Source: Thermotogaceae bacterium
GTDB taxonomy: Bacteria; Thermotogota; Thermotogae; B21-G9; HyVt-16
Direction of reading: 5' to 3'
DNA: 14,822 nucleotides
Assembly: GCA_011043375.1 (NCBI GenBank)
Contig: DQYP01000180.1
Span: 1 to 14,822 of the forward strand
Shown: positions 7,401-14,309 of the stretch, piece by piece
Layout: every line of letters starts with the position of its first letter
Position numbering within the stretch: position 1 is the stretch's first letter
The notes under the pieces: model-generated
Database searches by the model: none
Told to the model about the DNA's origin: nothing
What the model saw: only the letters and a program-made list of their open reading frames with translations
Position numbers and translations under genes: made by a program

Positions 7401-7425
7401 GAAAAGTCCAACAGGAGGTGTTGTT

Positions 7426-8421
7426 ATGAGAAGGGGGTTTGCGTTTTTACTGGTAGTTTTACTGCTTGTGGGATTTTCTGTGATGAGCTTTTCGTTTGAT
7501 AAGGCAGTTTCAACCAACAAGATGAGGATTTTCTTCATCGTCAAGGCAAGCGAATCGGAGTTCTGGCAAATAGTTCTCGATGGTGCAAAGAAAGCTGCGA
7601 AACACTTCGGAGTTGAACTGATCGCTCAATCACCTACAAGTGAATCCGATGTCGCGAAACAAGTTGCGATATTGGAGACGGCTATTTCCATGAAGCCTGA
7701 TGCAATAGTCATTGCCCCAACAGTTGCCGATGCACTCGTCCCGGGAATTGAAAAAGCGATGAACGAAGGAATTCCTGTTATCATAATTGATTCCGCAGCC
7801 AACACAGATAATTATGTTAGTTTCTTGGCTTCTGATAACTATGCAATCGGTCAGCAATCAGCTGATGCACTTGCCCAAGCGATGATCAAGAAATTTGGAA
7901 AAGCCGAGGGTAAAGTTGCAGGAATAACATTTATGTCAGGAGTCGGTTCACTTGAGGCAAGAAAGAGCGGTTTTATTGATAGGATCAAAGAGAAATACCC
8001 AGGTATAAAACTGATAGACTTCAGAGATGCTCAAGGAAAGCAAGGAAACACAATAGGTATAGTTCAAGACTTGCTGACAGCACATCCAGATCTGAAGGGT
8101 ATATATGCTAACAACCAATACACCGGTGATGAAATGGTCAGAGCACTCGATATGATGGGAAAGAAAGGTTTGGCAGCGGTTGCGGTAGATGCCGGTCCAC
8201 AAGAAGTTTGGGGACTTGGAAATGGTTATCTCGACGCTATACTCATTCAGCGACCCTGGGTAATGGGATACTCGGGTGTTGCATATGCAGTAATGGCAAG
8301 AAATTTCGTACCAGTTGCCAAGAGAATTGATACAGGCATAATGGTCGTGACTCCCGAAATGTTAAAGAGTGGAGCAGCTGATGAAGGTTTGAAACCAATA
8401 GAATTCCACAAAGATTGGTAA
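7426..8421 (+). CDS. RbsB-type sugar-binding protein of an ABC importer
   Basis: This 331-residue extracytoplasmic solute-binding protein is of the ribose/galactose type (Peripla_BP_4-like). The N-terminus has two arginines, then a hydrophobic core to about residue 20 and a likely signal peptidase I site near SFS-FDK (residues 21-26). There is no lipobox cysteine, so it would be a free or membrane-proximal protein rather than a lipoprotein. The mature part starts with a typical beta strand (MRIFFIVKA), followed by SEFWQIVLDGAKKAAKHFG, whose Phe46/Trp47 sit where aromatic residues stack on the sugar ring. Later motifs include IVIAPTVADALVPGIEKA and VAVDAGPQEVWGLGNGYLDA. The AGGAGGTG at 7413-7420 lies 5 nt before the ATG and is the strongest ribosome binding site in the window. 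A strong hairpin follows the gene. The operon context suggests L-fucose or a fucoside as ligand; the family alone would allow ribose, xylose, galactose and others. Confidence 0.92.
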   Translation: MRRGFAFLLVVLLLVGFSVMSFSFDKAVSTNKMRIFFIVKASESEFWQIVLDGAKKAAKHFGVELIAQSPTSESDVAKQVAILETAISMKPDAIVIAPTVADALVPGIEKAMNEGIPVIIIDSAANTDNYVSFLASDNYAIGQQSADALAQAMIKKFGKAEGKVAGITFMSGVGSLEARKSGFIDRIKEKYPGIKLIDFRDAQGKQGNTIGIVQDLLTAHPDLKGIYANNQYTGDEMVRALDMMGKKGLAAVAVDAGPQEVWGLGNGYLDAILIQRPWVMGYSGVAYAVMARNFVPVAKRIDTGIMVVTPEMLKSGAADEGLKPIEFHKDW

Positions 8422-8428
8422 GAATTGG

Positions 8429-8467
8429 TGAGGTTGTGGATGTTTAATATCCACAACCTCATTTTTT
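8429..8467 (+). terminator. Intrinsic terminator-like hairpin inside the operon
   Basis: The arms at 8429-8441 and 8449-8461 pair perfectly over 13 bp around a 7-base loop. Six T follow at 8462-8467. The hairpin lies just after the binding-protein stop codon and before the ATPase gene, with no new promoter visible in the 30 bases that follow. It probably lets only part of the transcripts continue, and it may protect the 3' end of the binding-protein message. Confidence 0.88.
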
Positions 8468-8497
8468 AATCAACGAATATTGCACAAGTGAGGCGGT

Positions 8498-10027
8498 ATG
8501 ATGAGTACATCTGATGGATATGCAATAGCCATGGTGAAGATAAATAAAAGCTTCCCTGGTGTTCAAGCACTTAAAAATGTGGATTTTTATCTCAAACCTG
8601 GTGAAGCCAAGGCATTGGTTGGAGAGAATGGTGCTGGTAAATCCACATTAATAAAAATTTTGACGGGTGCTTATTCACAAGATAGTGGAGAAATCTCCGT
8701 TTTTGGAGAAAAAGTTGAAAAAATGACACCTATAATTTCAGAACAACTCGGGATATCAGCGGTTTACCAGAATTTAATGCTTGCGAATCATTTGACGGTT
8801 GCAGAGAATATACTTTTGGGGAACGAACCTTCAAAATTGGGATTTGTGAGTAAAAGAAGGATGTTCGAGAAAGCCGAAAGGGTACTCGAACAAATTGGAT
8901 ACGCAGATGTTATTTCACCGGATCAAAAACTTTCGGAGCTCACAGCTGCTCAGCAGGGAATGGTGGCTATCGCAAGGGCTCTGTCTCGAAAGGCGAAAGT
9001 TATAATATTCGACGAGCCTACCGCTGTTTTAGCTGCCAGAGAGGTTATGGAATTATTCAAGGTAATAGAACAACTGAAAGAGAATGGAATATCAATAATA
9101 TATATTTCGCATAGATTAGAGGAGATATTCGAATTTTGTGACAATGCGCTGGTATTGAAAGATGGCCAAGTCGTTGGAGAACGTAGGATCTCTGAAACCA
9201 ATATAGATGAATTGATTACAATGATGGTCGGAAGAGAGATCAAGAAAGATCTTTACAATCCCAATAGAAAAATTGGGAAGGAAATCCTGAGGATAGAAAA
9301 TTTAAACAATTACAAGCTAAGAAATTGTTCTTTGAGTGTTCGAGAAGGAGAAATTGTTGGATTATACGGTTTGGTCGGTTCAGGACGAACTGAACTCTCA
9401 AGGGCGATCTTTGGTGCCGATCCGATTGATTCGGGGAAAATCTTCGTTGAGGGAAAGGAAGTCAAAATAAAAAGCCCCACGGGTGCCATCAAGCTGGGAT
9501 TGGGTTTGATACCTGAAGATCGAAGACAGCAGGGATTGGCTTTGAAACTGAGTGTAAAACACAATATAAATCTTCCTGTTTACGATAAAATAGGAAAGAT
9601 AGGGTTTATCAATCTATCTAAGGAAAACAGAAATGCCCGAAACTTCGTAAAGGTGCTCTCCATAAAGACCCCTTCTTTGAGGCAATTGGTAAGTAACCTC
9701 AGTGGGGGTAATCAGCAGAAGGTCGTTGTAGCAAAATGGCTTGCGAGCAAATCCAAGATTTTCATAATGGATGAACCAACGAATGGTATAGACGTGGGTG
9801 CAAAAGAAGAAATATATGAATTGATGAATAACCTCGCTGTGGAAGGAGCAGGAGTACTGTTTATATCATCTTACATGCCCGAGTTGATGGGTATATGCGA
9901 TAGAATAGTTATCATGAGAGAAGGGCAAATAGTAGGTGAAATTCCCCACAAAGAATTCAATGAAGAGAAAATTCTCTCTATGGCAATTAAAAACACGTCG
10001 GCGGAAGTGAGGGATAAAAATGGATGA
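8498..10027 (+). CDS. RbsA-type sugar ABC transporter ATP-binding protein (two domains)
   Basis: This 509-residue cytoplasmic ATPase has two fused nucleotide-binding domains, as in RbsA, MglA and AraG. Domain 1 has Walker A GENGAGKST (Lys48), Q-loop Gln91, a signature stretch ELTAAQQ (147-153), Walker B VIIFDEP with Glu173, and switch His205. Domain 2 has a Walker A GLVGSGRT in which the lysine is Arg297 and a serine replaces the switch histidine (ISSYMPE); both are usual in this family. It also has an LSGGNQQ signature (401-407) and IMDEPTNGIDVG (423-433). The domain 1 signature lacks the usual glycine (LSxGxQ becomes LTAAQ), slightly unusual even for this family. Two ATG codons stand side by side. 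GAGG at 8490-8493 is 4 nt from the first and 7 nt from the second (8501), so the true start may be 8501. The end overlaps the permease gene by 8 bases. It powers import with the neighbouring binding protein and permease. Confidence 0.94.
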   Translation: MMSTSDGYAIAMVKINKSFPGVQALKNVDFYLKPGEAKALVGENGAGKSTLIKILTGAYSQDSGEISVFGEKVEKMTPIISEQLGISAVYQNLMLANHLTVAENILLGNEPSKLGFVSKRRMFEKAERVLEQIGYADVISPDQKLSELTAAQQGMVAIARALSRKAKVIIFDEPTAVLAAREVMELFKVIEQLKENGISIIYISHRLEEIFEFCDNALVLKDGQVVGERRISETNIDELITMMVGREIKKDLYNPNRKIGKEILRIENLNNYKLRNCSLSVREGEIVGLYGLVGSGRTELSRAIFGADPIDSGKIFVEGKEVKIKSPTGAIKLGLGLIPEDRRQQGLALKLSVKHNINLPVYDKIGKIGFINLSKENRNARNFVKVLSIKTPSLRQLVSNLSGGNQQKVVVAKWLASKSKIFIMDEPTNGIDVGAKEEIYELMNNLAVEGAGVLFISSYMPELMGICDRIVIMREGQIVGEIPHKEFNEEKILSMAIKNTSAEVRDKNG

Positions 10028-10982
10028 AGACAGTAGACTCCTAAAGAATGAAAAGAGATTCACTTGGAACACCCAGATGATAGTTTTAGCGGTTGTCATA
10101 GTTCTATGGATATTTCTCGGAATAAGGTCCAAGTACTTCTTCACAGCTTCCAACATAAAGAATATAATGCGCCAAATGGCCATTCAAGGTGTCTTAAGTG
10201 TTGGAATGGTTGTTGTGATAATAACCGCGGGTATTGATCTATCGGTTGGAGCCGTGGTGGCACTTGTAAATATATCAATGTCGAAGATGGTTGTAAGCGG
10301 TACACCCATATGGTTGTCGATACTCACTTGTTTAATACTTGCATCAGCTTTGGGCTTTGTGAACGGCTTTGTTATTTTCGATCTTCGAGTTCCTGCATTT
10401 ATTGCAACACTTGGTATGATGAGTATCGCACGTGGTGCCACGCTTTTGTTATCCAAGGGTAACAACATATTCGGCCTTCCAAGAAGTATAGCCAACTTTG
10501 CCTCTTCAGATTTCTTGGGAATTCCTTCATTGTTTTGGTTCTTGATAATCGTAACTGTGATCATAGAAATGATGCTGAGGTTAACCAAATTCGGTAGATA
10601 TGTGTATGCCATAGGTAGTAACACGGAAGCCGCAAGATTATCAGGTGTCAACATACGTTTGGTGACCTATGGTGTCTATACGCTTGCAGGTTTTCTATGG
10701 GGAGTGGGAGGAATTCTCGAAACTAGCAGATTGTGGATGGGTGTTCCAACAACTGGAACTGGGTACGAATTGGATGCAATCGCAGCCGCCGTTTTGGGTG
10801 GAGCAAGCTTGTTCGGCGCGGAAGGTAACGCTATTGGGGCGTTTTTCGGTGCATTGGTCATGATTACCATTTATAACGGAGCCGTTTTGTTGAATATAAA
10901 TCCATTCTGGCAGAGAATCATCGTTGGTGCCATACTCGTAGCAACCGTTGCCGTAGATCAAGTGAGAAAGAGAAGAAGTTGA
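10020..10982 (+). CDS. RbsC-type sugar ABC transporter permease
   Basis: This 320-residue integral membrane protein forms the channel of the importer, probably as a homodimer. Hydrophobic segments run from about residue 19 to 311, with the family signature AGIDLSVGAVVAL at 70-82, the cytoplasmic ATPase-contact region GSNTEAARLSGVN at 199-211, and YELDAIAAAVLGGASLFG at 249-266. The short charged N-terminus (to about residue 15) is cytoplasmic and there is no cleavable signal. The start ATG lies inside the end of the ATPase gene (8-base overlap, ATGGATGA), which suggests translational coupling. No second permease gene is present, consistent with an RbsC homodimer. Substrate is inferred from the operon as L-fucose or a fucoside. 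Confidence 0.94.
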   Translation: MDEDSRLLKNEKRFTWNTQMIVLAVVIVLWIFLGIRSKYFFTASNIKNIMRQMAIQGVLSVGMVVVIITAGIDLSVGAVVALVNISMSKMVVSGTPIWLSILTCLILASALGFVNGFVIFDLRVPAFIATLGMMSIARGATLLLSKGNNIFGLPRSIANFASSDFLGIPSLFWFLIIVTVIIEMMLRLTKFGRYVYAIGSNTEAARLSGVNIRLVTYGVYTLAGFLWGVGGILETSRLWMGVPTTGTGYELDAIAAAVLGGASLFGAEGNAIGAFFGALVMITIYNGAVLLNINPFWQRIIVGAILVATVAVDQVRKRRS

Positions 10983-10994
10983 GGAGGGAAGCAT

Positions 10995-12341
10995 ATGTTT
11001 TACGAACCCACATGGGAATCATTGAGGCATCATGGGGTACCGAAATGGTATGAAGATGCGAAATTTGGGATTTTCATTCATTGGGGGCTCTATTCGGTAC
11101 CTGCATGGGCGACACCGATAGGGGAGCTTGGTGAATTTTCAGCAGAAGAATGGCTTAAAAATAACCCATATGCTGAATGGTATCAGAACACTTTGAGGAT
11201 CGAAGGAAGTCCAACATGGAGGCATCATGTTGAGACATATGGTGAAGATTTCGAATATGAAAGATTCGCACAACTTTGGAAAGCGGAGAAATGGGATCCG
11301 GATGAATGGGCAGAGTTATTCAAGAGAGCTGGAGCGAAATACATAATTCCCACCACGAAGCATCACGAAGGTTTTTGTTTATGGCCGAGCAAATACACGG
11401 ATTTTTGCGTAATGGTGAAAGGACCAAATAGGGATTTGATAGGGGAGCTTTCAAAGAGCGTGAGGAATTTGGGATTGAGATTTGGGGTGTATTATTCTGG
11501 GGCGTTGGATTGGAGATTCACAAAGGAACCGATAGCAAAAGAAGGGGACATAAAGTACATTAGGCCGCATACATATGAATATTCTGATTATGCGTACAAT
11601 CAATTCATGGAGCTGATAGAGTTGTACATGCCCGATATACTATGGAACGATATAGGATGGCCAGAGAAAGGAAGAGAGGATCTCAAATATTTGTTTGCGT
11701 ATTTTTACAATAGGAATCCAAATGGATTGGTGAACGACAGATGGGAAGTGAACCATTGGGACTTCAGGACAGCAGAATACAAAGTAGGGTATCACGAGGA
11801 GATACCAACATTCAAATGGGAATTTTGCAGAGGACTTGGATACTCATTTGGATACAATCAAGTGGAAGGAGAGGAACACACTTTAACGGTTGAACAACTG
11901 ATAGATACATTAGTGGATGTGGTGAGTAAAGGTGGGAATTTATTGTTGAATATAGGGCCGCGAGCGGATGGGACGATACCGGAGATACAGAAAGAGAGGC
12001 TTGAAGGACTTGGCAGATGGTTGGAGAAGAATGGAGAGGCGATATATGAAACGAGAGTGTGGGAAAGATATGGAGAAAAATTGGAAGATGGGATGGAGAT
12101 CAGATATACGAAAAGAGATAACAGTTTGTACATGACAGTGCTGGGAAAAATTTTGAAAGGAGAGATAGTAATAACTGGGATGAGGTTGGAAGAAGATACG
12201 AAGATAGAAGTGTTGGAGACTGGCGAACCTGTGAAATACATTAACCAAGGAAAAGAGTTGAAAATATCAATTCCAGATGAATTGAGGGACAAACATGGAA
12301 TTGTCTTAAAGCTTTCACCTGTTCCAACTGCCAAAGAATAA
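10995..12341 (+). CDS. Alpha-L-fucosidase, glycoside hydrolase family 29, cytoplasmic
   Basis: This 448-residue retaining glycosidase releases L-fucose from alpha-L-fucosides. From what I remember of T. maritima alpha-fucosidase (His34, His128, His129, Tyr171, Asp224, Arg254, Glu266), every residue has a counterpart at a constant offset of five: His29 in FGIFIHWG, His123-His124 in TKHHEGF, Tyr166 in GVYYSG, nucleophile Asp219 in WNDIGWP, Arg249 in VNDRW and acid/base Glu261 in TAEY. The catalytic barrel runs to about residue 350. A beta-sandwich-like C-terminal domain follows to about 442. There is no signal peptide, so it acts inside the cell on imported substrates. GGAGGG precedes the ATG by 6 nt, 13 bases after the permease stop. 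The coding strand is strongly purine-rich in the 3' half (only 29 pyrimidines in 12001-12120). Natural substrate (fucosyl-oligosaccharide or simple fucoside) is not known. Confidence 0.96.
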   Translation: MFYEPTWESLRHHGVPKWYEDAKFGIFIHWGLYSVPAWATPIGELGEFSAEEWLKNNPYAEWYQNTLRIEGSPTWRHHVETYGEDFEYERFAQLWKAEKWDPDEWAELFKRAGAKYIIPTTKHHEGFCLWPSKYTDFCVMVKGPNRDLIGELSKSVRNLGLRFGVYYSGALDWRFTKEPIAKEGDIKYIRPHTYEYSDYAYNQFMELIELYMPDILWNDIGWPEKGREDLKYLFAYFYNRNPNGLVNDRWEVNHWDFRTAEYKVGYHEEIPTFKWEFCRGLGYSFGYNQVEGEEHTLTVEQLIDTLVDVVSKGGNLLLNIGPRADGTIPEIQKERLEGLGRWLEKNGEAIYETRVWERYGEKLEDGMEIRYTKRDNSLYMTVLGKILKGEIVITGMRLEEDTKIEVLETGEPVKYINQGKELKISIPDELRDKHGIVLKLSPVPTAKE

Positions 12342-12364
12342 GATATAAAGGAGGCTTATTTCAG

Positions 12365-13804
12365 ATGTTTAAAAAGCGAAAGGTAGGAATAATAACCTTT
12401 TCAGATGGTAGGGAGTTTGTTCACAAGGATCTCTTGGAAATGAACAAAAAGTTTGAAGACAGGCTTGCAAAAGCACTTGAATCTACAGGTGAAATTGAGG
12501 TTATAAGAGCCAGTGAAGTTGTTTGGAAACCTTCGCTCGCAAAAAAGGCTGGAAAGGAGCTTATGAAAGCCGAGGTGGAGGTAACAATATTCAACTATGC
12601 AATATGGTGCTGGCCGCATTTAACGGTTATGGCTTCACTGTTTGCACCTGGTCCTTATCTCTTATATGGGCAAATAAATCCAAAGTATCCCGGCATGGTA
12701 GGTCTACTTGCAGCAGCCGGCGCACTTGAACAGGTAGGAATTTTTCCACAGAGAGTTTGGGGCGAACCAGAGGATCCAGAAGTTATAGAGAAAGTGTTGA
12801 AATTTGTCAGGGCAGCATCAACACTGAATAGATTAAAGGGAGAGAGATACGGTATTTTCGGTGGAAGACCGATGGGGATGTACACAGCGGCTGCAAACGG
12901 TGATCAATGGATGAAAGAATTTGGAATAGACGTTGAGCAAATTGATCAATACGAGCTTGTAATAAGATCCGAGAAAGTTCCAGCGGAGAAAAGAAGAAAA
13001 GGAAGAGAATGGTTGGAAAGACTTGCAAATGTGGAGTACAATGGTAAGGAGCTCACTCCAGAGATATTGGAGAGACAGGTCGCGATGTATTACGCAGCTA
13101 AGGAAATAATCGAGGAATATGAGCTTGATTTCGTTGGATTCAAAGGTCAACCTGAAATGACGAACAACTATGCAACGATGGATGTGGTTGAAGCATTCCT
13201 GAACGATCCGTACGATTGGGAAGGTTCTAAAGAACCCACAGTAGCGGCAACAGAAACAGACATGGATGGAGCATTGACGATGGAAATATTCAAACATATA
13301 GCCCAAACCCCTGTTTTGTTTGCGGACGTGAGACACTATTTTGAAAAAGAGGGATTACTTGATTTGTGCAACTCTGGGACTCATGCGACTTATTTTGCCG
13401 GAAAATCATTCAATCCTGAAGAAAACCTTAAACACGTGACTTTGTATCCCGAAAGTGGTATGTACTTCCCAGCAGGAGGTGCGGCTGTAAAACATTTCGC
13501 GGCTCCAGGAAAAGTGACACTCGCAAGATTAACGAGATATGATGGTAAATACATCATGACAATAGTACCGGCGGAATTCGTTGAGTTGACTGAAGAAGAG
13601 AAAAAGAGGTTATCAGAAGAGGTACAAATAGAATGGCCTCATGCGTATGCAAAACTTGAAACGGATATGGACACGTTTATGAAATATTATCCATGTAATC
13701 ACACCCACGGCGTGTATGGAAATTACGTGGATGAGTTGATCCACTTCTGTGAACTCAAAGGAATAAAATATAGAATACTTGGAAAAGAAGTAATAGAGGG
13801 ATAA
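12365..13804 (+). CDS. fucI: L-fucose isomerase, short form
   Basis: This 479-residue cytoplasmic ketol isomerase would convert L-fucose to L-fuculose, and possibly D-arabinose to D-ribulose. It belongs to the L-fucose/L-arabinose isomerase family. The N-terminal domain begins with KVGIITFSDGRE. The central region holds GFKGQPEMT (Glu264) and ETDMDGALTM (Asp299/Asp301), which match the manganese-binding Glu and Asp region of the family. The C-terminus holds CNHTHGVYG (His446, His448), a candidate for the third metal ligand. It is about 110 residues shorter than E. coli FucI (about 591), as in other short thermophile homologues. Placement between the fucosidase and the FucU mutarotase gene strongly supports fucose as substrate. 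AGGAGG lies 10 nt before the ATG, slightly long. The next gene follows after 13 bases. Which residues bind metal is my alignment by eye, and the exact sugar needs an assay. Confidence 0.87.
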   Translation: MFKKRKVGIITFSDGREFVHKDLLEMNKKFEDRLAKALESTGEIEVIRASEVVWKPSLAKKAGKELMKAEVEVTIFNYAIWCWPHLTVMASLFAPGPYLLYGQINPKYPGMVGLLAAAGALEQVGIFPQRVWGEPEDPEVIEKVLKFVRAASTLNRLKGERYGIFGGRPMGMYTAAANGDQWMKEFGIDVEQIDQYELVIRSEKVPAEKRRKGREWLERLANVEYNGKELTPEILERQVAMYYAAKEIIEEYELDFVGFKGQPEMTNNYATMDVVEAFLNDPYDWEGSKEPTVAATETDMDGALTMEIFKHIAQTPVLFADVRHYFEKEGLLDLCNSGTHATYFAGKSFNPEENLKHVTLYPESGMYFPAGGAAVKHFAAPGKVTLARLTRYDGKYIMTIVPAEFVELTEEEKKRLSEEVQIEWPHAYAKLETDMDTFMKYYPCNHTHGVYGNYVDELIHFCELKGIKYRILGKEVIEG

Positions 13805-13817
13805 TGGAGATGATACT

Positions 13818-14243
13818 ATGCTGAAAAATATCCCAAAAGTGATATCGCCTCTATTGATAAAAACAATGATGGAGATGGGACATGGTGATGAGATAGTTTT
13901 AGCAGACGGGAACTATCCAGCAGAATCAGCAGGCCCGATGGTTATTAGAGCGGATGGCTTAGGAGTACCGGAATTATTGGAGGCTATTCTCAAGTTCTTT
14001 CCATTGGATACCTTTGTCGATTACAATGTATTTCTAATGGACAATGGTAAAGCTGAAAAACCACCAATATGGTCAACATACAAAGAAATCTTGGAAAAAT
14101 CAGGGGAAAAATACTCAATAAAAGAGCTTGAAAGATTTGAATTTTATGAGAGGGCAAAAAATGCATATTGTATTATCGCAACCTCGGAAACGGCGCTTTA
14201 TGCTAATATAATTTTGAAAAAAGGTGTTGTGATCTCCAAATAA
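13818..14243 (+). CDS. fucU: L-fucose mutarotase (FucU/RbsD family)
   Basis: This 141-residue cytoplasmic protein speeds the interconversion of the alpha and beta anomers of L-fucose, so that fucose freed by the fucosidase or imported reaches the isomerase in the right form. It has the family N-terminus MLKNIPKVISPLLIKTM, then MGHGDEIVLADGNYPAES with the catalytic histidine His22 and conserved Asp30. The C-terminal signature is FYERAKNAYCIIATSETALYANIILKKGV (residues 109-137). FucU proteins form rings (decamers) in the family. The ribose counterpart RbsD is a close relative, but the fucosidase and isomerase neighbours favour fucose. GGAG at 13806-13809 is 8 nt from the ATG. It is the last gene before a strong terminator, and length is normal for the family. 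Confidence 0.94.
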   Translation: MLKNIPKVISPLLIKTMMEMGHGDEIVLADGNYPAESAGPMVIRADGLGVPELLEAILKFFPLDTFVDYNVFLMDNGKAEKPPIWSTYKEILEKSGEKYSIKELERFEFYERAKNAYCIIATSETALYANIILKKGVVISK

Positions 14244-14262
14244 TTTTTGGGGTTTCACACTC

Positions 14263-14298
14263 AATTGCATCCCCGAAAATTTGGGGATGCAATTTTTT
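14263..14298 (+). terminator. Intrinsic terminator of the fucose operon
   Basis: The arms at 14263-14274 and 14283-14294 pair perfectly over 12 bp, including four GC pairs at the top, around an 8-base loop. A run of six T at 14293-14298 follows. It begins 20 bases after the fucU stop and is the clear end of the fucose operon, only 11 bases before the next reading frame. Confidence 0.9.
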
Positions 14299-14309
14299 CT
14301 GGAAAAGAG

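Noticed and set aside
10184..10654. 156-codon minus-strand reading frame opposite the permease
   Set aside because: It lies wholly within a well-supported membrane permease gene, has no ribosome binding site or family features, and its composition is the expected mirror of hydrophobic codons.
11858..12334. 158-codon minus-strand reading frame opposite the fucosidase
   Set aside because: It is Ser/Pro/Phe-rich as expected from the complement of a purine-rich coding strand; no domain and no translation signal.
12833..13336. 167-codon minus-strand reading frame opposite the isomerase
   Set aside because: It is a shadow of the isomerase gene, rich in Cys, His, Phe and Arg, without recognisable motifs.
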